Source: Basidiobolus heterosporus B8920
Lineage: Eukaryota > Basidiobolomycota > Basidiobolomycetes > Basidiobolales > Basidiobolaceae
Reading direction: 5' to 3'
NCBI GenBank assembly: GCA_000697455.1
Contig: JNET01031403.1
Location: 1 to 17,187, forward strand
Length of the DNA: 17,187 nt
Under the pieces are notes generated by a model. That model searched no databases, had not been told where the DNA came from, and saw only the letters and a list, made by a program, of their open reading frames with translations. Positions 8,956 to 17,187 of this stretch are shown here, piece after piece; position 1 is the stretch's first letter, and the number at the start of each line of letters is the position of its first letter. Made by a program: the position numbers and the translations under genes.

Positions 8956-9765
8956 CTTTACCTTTGCAGTAAAAACATCTTGTTTCTACCAACATTTCCT
9001 TCCTTGAAGTCAAAGACAGCTCAACAGATTTCTTTACAAGCCTAAAGAGACATGTACCACATCTTTAGCCTAACAAAATAAAGAAGGACTTCTTTACTTC
9101 AGGATATTCACTTGGTCAGCAAACACCTTCCTTCCTAAGGACTTTCTTTTACTTTCTTTATTTTTCTCTATCCAAAGGCATCTTTAGGTGGACTTTGGTG
9201 CTTGAACTTGTTGAGTTATTGAGGTTTCAAGTTTCAACTTCTGGATAGTTTTTGAAACAAGGAAGACCTGCAATTTAAAGCTAAAGTATAAGACTTGCCC
9301 ACTCTTGTAGGGTCTCCTTACAAAACTTTATCTTTGTTCTGAAATCAAAAGGCAGGTACCCTCTTAACTTGGACCTATACAACAAGCTTCTCTACATATC
9401 ACAGTACACTGTTCAGGATCTGATTACAGATGTTTTGGCTATAAGCACTTGCTCTTAGTCATCTCAAAGGCTGTTAAGCCCAGTTTACTATCTGTGGTCA
9501 TTGATAGAAATTCAACCTCTCTATAGAACACTGTAGTGCTCTGTGTCATTAACCAGACTTCTAGCTGAAGAAATTTGCATTATTGCCACATCTTCTGAAA
9601 GCTATTATTTTATTGATTTCTTTGTTCTGGTAAGGTTTGTGTACTTATTATCAGTATTAATGTTCTGCTAGTACAAAATTCAGCTACTGCTGCTAACAAG
9701 TTGTGGTATTGCACTTGCTCTCTATCTGGTTCTCTTTTTGTATCAAAGCATGCCACTATACAACA

Positions 9766-9891
9766 AGTTTAGTGGAAGACCTAGGTAGATCATCACCTTT
9801 CAAAAACATAAAATCAATAACTCAAACTTTGGAAATATTACAGCACTCTCATCACTGAACAGTATAAATTCTCAACATCTTGAATTGCAAC
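9766..9891 (+). other. Leader of gypsy B between LTR and Gag
   Basis: These 126 bp separate the LTR end from the first Gag-like codons. The primer-binding site should lie at the left end, where the sequence reads AGTTTAGTGGAAGACC; I cannot match it to a particular tRNA. No coding is evident. Confidence 0.45.
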
Positions 9892-11380
9892 AATGACAGA
9901 ATAATCACTACCAGAACTTCTCAGCACCTTCAAAGAAGCAATTCCTATAAAGTTCTCAGGAGACAACATCACAACTTTCTTTGACAAATACAACAAAATA
10001 TGCAGTTCCTTTGAATTATCTGATAATAGGAAAATTCAACTATTCCCATTTCTATGCCAATCAGTCATCTCAAAACAAATTTGTGGCTTAAAATCATTCA
10101 AGATATCAGCACAAAAAACTCCAGACTGATATACTGCAAAACAAGAAGCTATACAGTATTCAAGAAGGATGATCCATTTATCACACCCAGAGACTTGGGA
10201 ATGCGTTTCAATTTAACACAATCCCTGGTGAGATACATTCAACTCTACAAGCAAAAAGCAGACTATGTTCACCAAGCTGTCACAATTCCAAAGTACTCAA
10301 AGAGGAATTACTTCATAATGAACCTTCCTGCAGACATACAAGAATCTATCAGCCAATCTCTCACAGCAACAAGCACATATGAAGAAGTCAAAGCTATTGT
10401 TCTTAAGCACACCAATGGACAGTCAGTTATGGACTCTATTACCATCCAAATGGGATTATCAAAAAGCAACACTATCTCTAAGACAAAGAAGCCTACTACT
10501 CAGACAACAGAGCAAGTAGCAGAACTTATTGAAGCACTTGGAACACTCATACTTAGACTTTGAGCTCAAACAAATAACACTACTACAACTCAACAAGACT
10601 CATCTCTTCACAACATAAACAGATCAACATTTGCAAGAGCCATGTACTGTATTTACTGCAAATCAACTCAGCATTACAGAGGAGCTTGTCCTTTACTAGA
10701 TGAAGATATACAATTGAATAGAATTTCTATTGACAGATGTGGAAAGATAAGTGATATGACAGGCAAACAGTTATCACTGAACAAAGGGAATAGAGGTATC
10801 AGATCTTTAGTACTTCAAGAGCAACAAAGACAGCCATCCAACTCAAACTCAGCCAACTACATTGAACTTGAAAAGCATGCCAAAGTACCCACTAGAGACA
10901 GATACATCTTAACCTTCTCAAAACCTGGTGGGGAAGTAAATGAATATCTAATGGAGGCAGAGGAAGCTGAGAAGTTCAACTGCTTTATTGGCAAGAGAAA
11001 CTTCCCTTCTTTAGATGAAAGTCAGAGAGAGCAGCAAAGACACAATCACAAGCAAACACCTGTAGTGGAAATACCAGCTCTACCAACACAACCAGAATCA
11101 ACCAGACAAAAGTACATGTATCAGAAGCTAATTGCAGATTGCAAAGCAGCACAACAAGTAGCCAACAAATTCCTCAGATCACCCTTTCCACAGCTCACAA
11201 ATCAAGAAATGTTCTCTGCTATTGAACACCATCAGCAAACTCTTCCAAATCTTTTTAAGCCAACAAGAACTGAAGTCAATACTTTACTCCAGCAAAACAC
11301 AGAAGAGAAAGAAGAAGAGACATTCAACTATCACCAACAACCTATATCAGCCCACAAATGGAACCAACATCAACAATAAG
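9892..11380 (+). pseudogene. gag: Gypsy B Gag remnant with CCHC zinc knuckle
   Basis: The region starts near an ATG at 9892, with LPELLSTFKEAIPIKFSGDN followed by ITTFFDKYNKICSSF, a pattern usual for gypsy Gag in fungi. A middle part (10160-10560) is helical, with FITPRDLGMRF and NLPADIQESISQSL. A CX2CX4HX4C zinc knuckle, CIYCKSTQHYRGAC, sits at 10648-10689. It is followed by CPLLDEDIQLNRISID and an arginine/glycine stretch, an arrangement I associate with basidiomycete elements. The last third (10830-11380) is rich in Gln, Asn and Glu. Gag would form the particle and bind RNA; the end of the region may include a decayed protease that I cannot identify. A few breaks are present. Confidence 0.8.
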
Positions 11381-11449
11381 CCAAAGACTCACAGAAGAGT
11401 GACTACAAAATACCCACATTGGAAACACAGAAAGACAACACTTCATCAA

Positions 11450-12400
11450 TATGCTCAAGAAATATGATAAAGTCTTTGCTTTTACTGATGAAGAAATATA
11501 TATATACATACCAACATTATGCAGACCATTCTTGGATAATATTGTGATCAGGATTTCCACCAGAGAGAAGAACAGCACTCATTGCCTGCCAAACATTCAG
11601 AAATATGTCCTTGAACATGTTAATACAGTGAAGATACTCAGGAGACTACAAGAAGTAGTACCAATCATTTCAGGAGAAAAGTCTAAGTTTGGATACAATA
11701 AAGCTATCATACTTGGAGAACTTGTTACTGAAGATGGAAGACTACCAGATCCTGAGAAGCTTTCAAAACTCACCAACTGGAAAAGCCCAACCTGTTTAAA
11801 GCAGGTTAGGGAGTTCCTAGGACTTACTGGACTATTCAGAATATGAATTCCATACTATGCCCCTATTGCAGAACCTTCAACAGCCTTACTACATAAAGAC
11901 ATGCCCTTGCAGTGGATGGAACTTCAAGAAAACACATTAAGAAGCATAATCAAAGAACTATCAGAGCATCCAGTATTAGCCAGCTGGAATTATACCCACA
12001 TCAGCAACCAACCAATTATTGTTAGTGTGGATAGCTCAGGAGCAGGAATTGGTGGCATTCTTATACAGGTCTCTAAAGACAAAAGAAGACAATTGTACAA
12101 GTATCTCAGCAGACTATTCAAAGGAAATCAACTTCACTACCCCTCTATCAAGAAAGAAGTATTGGGAGTTCTCTACATCCTTAAGAAACTCAAGCCTTAT
12201 CTATTGGGAGTACAATTTACACTTGAAGTTGATGCAAAACATCTACTTGGAATTCTGAAGAAACTTGACCTTCTTCCTGACCCTATATTGGCAAGATGAA
12301 TATCATACATTCAGATTTTTGATTTTGAACTCAAGCACATTTCATGAGTCAATCACAAAGGACCAGATGCACTATTAAGAATACATACAGCAGAACCAGA
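11450..12400 (+). pseudogene. pol: Gypsy B reverse transcriptase (part) and RNase H remnant
   Basis: The segment opens with KKYDKVFAFTDEE (11455-11493), the usual start of this Pol. The C-terminal part of reverse transcriptase is readable at about 11600-11840, with LVTEDGRLPDPEKL and QVREFLGLTGLFRI. RNase H follows at 11900-12400 with PIIVSVDSSGAGIGGILIQ (about 12012-12068), LHYPSIKKEVLGVLYILKKL, FTLEVDAKHLLGIL and the NHKGPDALLR end. Acidic residues expected in RNase H can be seen at SVD, EV and VDA. The wording VDAKHLLGIL resembles basidiomycete gypsy elements rather than the commoner TDH type. It is a fossil with several breaks. Confidence 0.85.
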
Positions 12401-12599
12401 ATCAACTGATGAACATGAAATAGATGAGTTCTTGGAACATGAAAGCCATGGATTTCACCTCAGGTATACTCCTTCAGAAAATCATCACAACTAATACAAC
12501 TATCTCACAAACCTTCAAATTCCATTATCAATTCCTACAAGTCAACACAACAACATCAAGAAAGTACTTAAATACAACTTAGTTGACAACAACCTGTAC

Positions 12600-13737
12600 A
12601 GGAAAAGCAAGAATGGAGCTCCTAGAAGATACCTATATTACCCTACAGAACAAAAGGAATTCATACAACAACTTCATGAGTGTGAAGCAGGAGGACATGA
12701 AGGAATAGTGGCAACCTACTCAAAAGTGGTACTACGTTACTACTGGTCTACACTCTACTCAGATATCAAGCAATATGTCCAAACATGCCTTCCTTGCCAA
12801 AAGAGAGATCCAAGAAGACTACCAGAACCTCTCAAGAGTACCTTCACTATGTATGCTTGGCTGAAAGCACACCTAGACACCATTCACCTTCCAAGAGCTA
12901 CTTCAGGATATAAATACATAGTAGACTGCAGAGGTAACTTTACTGGATGGGTAGGAGCTGCGATTCTAAAGAAAGCTACAGCCAAAGCAGTTTCGGGAGT
13001 TCCTCAGAGAAAACACATTCTTACAACAAGAATCAGTTGAGACAGTAATTGCAGATAATGGAGAAAGTGGATCCGCAGAAGTACAAAGAACAGCAGAAAA
13101 GTATGGAGTTAAGCTAATTTACACTACATCTTATCATCCTCAGTCCAATGAACCAGTTGAAAGAGGACACCAAGTACTCAACAACACACTTACAAAACTT
13201 CTATTGAAGATACTCAGAAATGGCATATCCACATTCAGGCAGCTTTATGAGCAGACAGGATTACAGTAAGACACAACACAGGATACCCACCATTCTACTT
13301 GATATATGGACATGAGGCTATCTTACCTATTGACATCAAATATAACAATAGACTTCCTTTACTGTGGAAGAACAATATGATGACAGAAGAATTGCTACAA
13401 GCTAGAGTATATGAAATTGCCAACTCAAAGGAACACTTGAAGATTGCAAGCAGCAACTTAAAGAAATCCAGAATTGCAGGCAAGGAATACCTTGACTCAA
13501 CTAAAGTGCTACAAAAGGAGAATCTCAGAGTTGGAGACCTAGTCCTTCTTCATGATACTACGTTAGACATGTTATGGTCATATAAACTTAACATGAAATG
13601 GACAGGACCTTACAAGATTGTTCAAGTCGACCAAGATGGCACTTACAGGCTTACTGAATTGGACAATACTCCTTTGGCATCACCTCAACCTGGAAATTGC
13701 CTGAAGTTATTTCATCTCAGAATTATAATGAGGGCAT
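12600..13737 (+). pseudogene. pol: Gypsy B integrase remnant
   Basis: The zinc-binding HHCC domain is at about 12650-12805: LHECEAGGHEG, then CLPCQKRD. The catalytic core follows, with HLDTIHLPRATSGYKYIVDC and GNFTGWVGAAIL (about 12870-12975), DNGESGS (about 13056) and SYHPQSNEPVERGHQVLN (about 13130-13183). Next comes the YGHEAILPIDI box (13302-13337) and a C-terminal barrel, LRVGDLVLLHDTTLD then MKWTGPYKIVQVDQDGTYRL, ending with LFHLR near 13725. The last part resembles the GPY/F module of gypsy integrases. The enzyme would insert element DNA into chromosomes. A few breaks are present; the final 400 bp are well preserved. Confidence 0.87.
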
Positions 13738-14009
13738 TGTGTCTTGACCTAAGGGGATATCTAGTGTTTAGAACTGATTCTCAAAGCACCTACAGTTTGG
13801 TAAGGCAATTTCTTTATTTTTATTATATTTGTACTAAGCTAAATCTTTATTACCTAACTGTGATCAAGTCAATTACTTACAACTTCAAACTGAGCACAAA
13901 CAATCAGGAATGTACAAGGGGGTATTATCTCTTAGTATGTTATAATCCAGATCTGTGGCTATTCAATGAAACCTGTTTTATCAAAATTGGACCAAGATTA
14001 GGCAAGATA
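13738..14009 (+). other. 3' untranslated part of gypsy B
   Basis: This is AT-rich sequence between the last recognisable integrase codons and the 3' LTR. An open frame continues through it into the LTR, but the residues have no family similarity, so it is read as non-coding. The purine-rich run GGCAAGATA next to the LTR start would be the polypurine tract; it is weak. Confidence 0.5.
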
Positions 14010-15136
14010 TGGGGCACGGAAATTAGATCTCACCTGATGAAGTACTATCACCAATCACTGACCACCAAGAAATTGATTGCACTAAAATGCCCATGACTTT
14101 TGATCTAGCCAATGAAATTACCTCAAATTTGAAACAGTACCTGACCAATAGTAGGCGTCTTAAATGGCCAAGTTCTGGATTATGCAAATGATTATCACAT
14201 GATTTCTAGCCTTTGAAATTACCTCATGTTCAAAATTGTATAAGTATGAATCTAATTACTAGGGTAAAAGATTGATTGATTGAATGATTTCTTACCTCTC
14301 CATCCACAAATCTAAAGAATAAACTTTACCTTTGCAGTAAAAACATCTTGTTTCTACCATCATTTCCTTCCTTGAAGTCAAAGACAGCTCAACAGATTTC
14401 TTTACAAGCCTAAAGAGACATGTATCACATCTTTAGCCTAAAGAAACCAAGAACAACTTCTTTACTTAAGGATATTCACCTGGTCAGCAAACACCTTCCT
14501 TCCTAAGGACTTTCTTTTACTTTCTTTATCTTTCTCTATCTAAAAGGCATCTTTAGATAGGACTTTGGTGCTTGAACTTGTTAAGTTATTGAGGTTTAAA
14601 GTTTTAACTTCCGGATAGTTTTTGAAACAAGGAAGACCTGCAATTTAAAGCTAAAGTATAAGACTTGTTCACTCTTCTAGAGTCTCTTTACAGAACTTTA
14701 TCTTTGTTCTGAAGTCAAAAGGCAGGTACCCTCTTAACTTGGGCCTGGACAACAAGCTTCTCTACATATCACAGTACACTGTTCAGGATCTGATTACAGA
14801 TGTTTTGGCTATAAGCACTTGCTCTTAGTCATCTCAAAGGTTGTTAAGCCCTGTTTATTATTGGTGGTCATTGATAGAAATTCAACTTCTCTATAGAACA
14901 CTGTAGTGCTCTGTGTCAATAACCAGACTTCTAGCTGAAGAAATTTGCATCATTGCCACATCTTCTGAAAGCTATTATTTTACTGATTCCATTTTTCTGG
15001 AAAGATTTGTATGCTTACTATCAGTATCAACATTCTGCCAGTAAAAGAATTCAGCTACTGCTGAAAACAAGTTGTGGTATTGCACTTGCTCTCTATCTGG
15101 ATCTCTTTTCATATCAAAACATGCCACTACACAACA
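14010..15136 (+). repeat. 3' LTR of gypsy B
   Basis: A 1127 bp repeat is collinear with 8641-9765, starting TGGGG and ending ACAACA. A stretch of 92 bp (14749-14840) is identical to 9379-9470 despite 6-7% difference elsewhere. Open frames inside (for example near 14953-15183) are chance frames. The right edge abuts the gypsy A-type pol remnant with no repeat of the left-hand flank. Confidence 0.9.
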
Positions 15137-15960
15137 CCGTACCACTGTGTTGTTATCTACCTGAATGTTATCTTAGTATATAGTAAAACTAAGGAGAACA
15201 ACTTGAACCACTTAAGAACAGTGTTGGGGTTATAGAGGAAGGACCAACAGTATGCTAAACTCTCAAATTATGAACTCATGAAGGACTCTGCGGAGTGCTT
15301 AAGCTATATTGTGACTGCAGGAGGAGTGAAGGTAAATCCCAAGTAAGTCCAAGTCGTAAAAGAATGGAAGCAACCACTGACTATCAAGGAGCTAAGATCA
15401 CTCCAGGAACTAGCTTCATACTATGGCCAGTTTGTCAAATGCTTTTCTGCCATTGCTGCCACTCTAACTGACTTGCAGAAGAAAGAATTTGCACATCAAT
15501 GAACCCCAAGCTGTTAAGTAGCATTTCAGACTCTGAAGGAAGAATTGGCTCAATTATCAAAACCTAAGCAACCAGACATTAGTAAGCCCTTCTTGCTTAC
15601 CACTGATATGTCAGACTTTGCCATTAGAGGAGTCCTTGGCCAGATTCATTTCTCTGTTGAGGTTCTTGTTGTCCTTGAGCTCAGAAAGTTTAGCACAGCA
15701 GAAGCAAGTTATTCAGTTCATGAGAAGCATCTATTAGCTATCATACATTGTGTTAAGGTCTGGAGTGCTATATCAAAGAGGTCAAGTGGACTGTAAGGAC
15801 TAACTATGTCTCACTCAAGTACTTTGAGCTTAGCAGGTTTCAAGTAGAAGAATGAGACTTTAGTTTGAATGTAGTCAGCAGTGTGACCTGAACATACGCT
15901 TCATCCCAGGAAAGAACAATGTTGTTGCTGATGCTTGCCAGGAAGCCCAATGCTGCTGAA
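15137..15960 (+). pseudogene. pol: Gypsy A-type reverse transcriptase and RNase H remnant
   Basis: The first readable peptide, YLNVILVYSKTKENN (about 15158-15202), corresponds to the active-site strand of a gypsy reverse transcriptase (Y-x-D-D region). It is followed by CLSYIVTAGGVKVNPK (about 15298-15345), VKEWKQPLTIKELRSLQELA and YYGQFVKCFSAIAATLTDL (about 15421-15477). RNase H is at 15540-15945: KPFLLTTDMSDFAI, GVLGQ, EASYSVHEKHLLAIIHCVKV and FIPGKNNVVADA. This is the commoner chromodomain-like or Athila-unlike gypsy wording and clearly differs from gypsy B. It probably belonged to the element that owned LTR A2 or A3. About ten breaks; a fossil. Confidence 0.82.
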
Positions 15961-16344
15961 TTAAATGGAGGAGAAAGACTGGTCCATGCTAGTGTTAGAA
16001 TATCCAAGGGAAAATATGAAAACCTGGGCTGGTAATGAGTCTCTCACAATTCTAGTCAAGAAAGAGGATAGGAACATTGTGCTGAATGATGAAACACCCT
16101 TCAGGAGTATTGATGGTACTCCCATACCATTCTGCCTTGTTGTCAGTAGACCAGATGTAGCTCACAAGTTGTCTCATGGCCAAGGACACTCAGAAGCAGA
16201 AGGAGCTAATGAAATGTGACAACTAAAGCATGGAGGCTCAATTGCAAATTAGATGTTGCAAAGCTTGTGAAAACCTGACCCAACTGCCAGCTGAGCATGG
16301 GGCAACCAAGAAGGCAAGCTGATCTACTTCCTCTGAAGCCTGGG
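15961..16344 (+). pseudogene. Stretch after RNase H of the gypsy A-type element
   Basis: An open frame of 84 codons (15965-16219) reads on from the RNase H end and includes VLEYPRENMKTWAGNE and IPFCLVVSRPDVAHKLSHGQ. I do not recognise it. It sits where the linker between RNase H and the integrase zinc domain would be, and probably is that linker in decayed form. The following 125 bp up to the LTR contain a KACENL segment, possibly zinc-finger related, and a purine-rich GAAGCCTGGG just before the LTR. No integrase core is visible. Confidence 0.45.
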
Positions 16345-16726
16345 TGCTGTAGTTTTGGCAGAAAGTAGTTGTTCTTACACAATGTTGAGTACAGAATCAG
16401 GTTCTACACCTAAAAATACCCCTATAGTCCAATTTCAGCATATTTGGTGAATATTAAGTATTTCTTGCAATTATTGATTTGACTGTATTTCTATCAGTTT
16501 CTATCAGTATCCAGAATATGCTATTTGTGGCTTTTGATAAGATATGAGCTGACTACTAGATCAGGAATTATGAACAGTAATATTTTATGGTAGGTCTTAA
16601 GCCACAGTTATCAGAAATTAGTATAAATAACAAGCTATATTCCTCAATAAAGACCAGACAGGTTTTAGTGATTCAAATACTAGCTTATCCACTGCTCTCA
16701 ATAACACTCTCTTAACTATAATAACA
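16345..16726 (+). repeat. LTR of family A, copy 2 (diverged)
   Basis: A 382 bp repeat starts TGCTGTAG and ends ATAACA. It is collinear with LTR A3 but differs at about 59 positions by hand (about 15%), and about as much from A1. TATAAATA (16622-16629) and AATAAA (16646-16651) are kept. It follows the gypsy pol remnant directly, so it is probably that element's 3' LTR. Confidence 0.85.
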
Positions 16727-16804
16727 CCAGTAGCCTTACCATAGCAGATAGGAAACAATACAACATCTACAGAATCACTGACCATATGAAGCTGTGTGGG
16801 GGAA
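16727..16804 (+). other. 78 bp spacer with polypurine tract between LTRs A2 and A3
   Basis: This short stretch ends in GTGGGGGAA (16796-16804), a clear polypurine tract right before LTR A3, so the right part is the 3' end of an element interior. The left part (CCAGTAGCCTTACC...) follows an LTR end and may be a decayed primer-binding region or plain flank. No coding is present. Confidence 0.6.
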
Positions 16805-17187
16805 TGTTGTAATTTTGGTAGAAATTAGTTGCTTTTACAGAGTTTTGAGTGTAGAATCAGATTCTATAGGTAAAAATACCCCTATAATCCAATTTTCAGC
16901 TTATTTGGTTAATTTTAAGTAATTCTTGCAAGTATTGATTTGATCTTATTTCTATCAGTTTCTATCAATTTCCATAATGTTCTATTTGTGGCTTTTGATA
17001 TGATATCAGCTGGCTACTATATTAGGAGTCATGATTAGTAATATGACATTGTAGATCTTAAGCCACAGTTATCAAAAATCAGTGTAGATACCAAGCTATT
17101 TTCCTCAATAAAGACCAGAGAAGTTTTAGTGATTCAACTACTAGCTTATCCTCTACTCTCAATAACACTTTCTTAAGTATTAAAACA
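16805..17187 (+). repeat. LTR of family A, copy 3 (right boundary of the nest)
   Basis: A 383 bp repeat starts TGTTGTAA and ends AAAACA exactly at the window edge. It is about 94% identical to 490-872 over the same length with no indels noticed. AATAAA lies at 17107-17112. With the polypurine tract immediately upstream it is a 3' LTR. The target duplication that would prove pairing with A1 lies outside the window. Confidence 0.88.

Larger units (their letters stand above)
8641..9765 (+). repeat. 5' LTR of gypsy B
   Basis: A repeat of 1125 bp starts TGGGG and ends ACAACA. It is collinear over its full length with 14010-15136. The first 300 bp differ more (about 8%) than the rest. A TATA-like box (8871-8878) and AATAAA (8950-8955) lie in the first third, so most of the LTR, about 800 bp, would be R/U5. 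No protein-coding frame in it looks real. Confidence 0.9.
8641..15136 (+). mobile_element. Ty3/gypsy LTR retrotransposon B, decayed
   Basis: A gypsy element is bounded by direct LTRs of about 1.1 kb (8641-9765 and 14010-15136), estimated at 6-7% divergence by eye. Inside are Gag (9892-11380) and Pol with reverse transcriptase part, RNase H and integrase (11450-13740). Integrase follows RNase H, the Ty3/gypsy order. The RNase H and integrase wording fits a lineage common in basidiomycetes. The element abuts a partial copia C LTR on the left and a different gypsy pol remnant on the right, and no matching target duplication is visible. It has roughly ten to fifteen breaks. Its lower LTR divergence makes it likely the youngest insertion in the block. 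Confidence 0.9.

Noticed and set aside
8636-15141. Target-site duplication around gypsy B
   Set aside because: The five bases left of 8641 and right of 15136 do not match, so no duplication can be claimed.
14953-15183. A 76-codon open frame at the end of the gypsy B 3' LTR
   Set aside because: It is LTR sequence, is not kept as a frame in the 5' LTR, and crosses the LTR edge.
1-17187. CRISPR array, tRNA, rRNA, bacterial-type operon or defence system
   Set aside because: No regularly spaced repeats, no cloverleaf or rRNA sequence and no operon-like gene run were seen; all readable coding belongs to LTR retrotransposon remnants.

Overview
The window looks like a repeat-only block from a fungal genome, most likely a basidiomycete, possibly a rust-type (Pucciniomycotina) species. 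The fungal call rests on the Ty3/gypsy element at 8641-15136. Its Gag zinc knuckle, RNase H, integrase (GYKYIV then GWV) and GPY/F-like tail resemble, from memory, a gypsy lineage common in basidiomycetes. The DNA is AT-rich (about 37% GC by eye) and almost free of CpG: a hand scan finds roughly 30-35 CpG in 17.2 kb, where several hundred would be expected. No intact host gene, tRNA, rRNA, CRISPR array or DNA transposon was recognised. Almost every open frame is a fragment of a decayed LTR retrotransposon on the + strand.

Layout. 1-489 is unique-looking flank with a hairpin and a doubtful minus-strand partial ORF. 490-872 is an LTR of family A (383 bp). 906-5462 is a decayed Ty1/copia element (C) with LTRs at 906-1223 and 5113-5462. 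5463-8429 is a second, unrelated and much more decayed copia interior (D). 8430-8640 is a partial third copy of the C LTR, abutted by the gypsy element B, whose 1.1 kb LTRs lie at 8641-9765 and 14010-15136. 15137-16344 is a pol remnant (RT and RNase H) of a different gypsy lineage. It is followed by a second A-type LTR (16345-16726), a 78 bp spacer ending in a polypurine tract, and a third A-type LTR (16805-17187) that ends exactly at the window edge.

Interpretation. The simplest reading is a nest: an outer gypsy element (A) whose LTRs lie at both ends of the window, invaded by the copia elements and then by gypsy B. Hand-counted LTR divergence is about 6% for A1/A3, about 15% for A2 against A3, about 11% for the C pair and about 6-7% for the B pair. 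The order is therefore not fully consistent with simple nesting, and some recombination or LTR exchange is likely. All elements are treated as fossils. None looks able to act, and there is no sign of a cooperating gene system.
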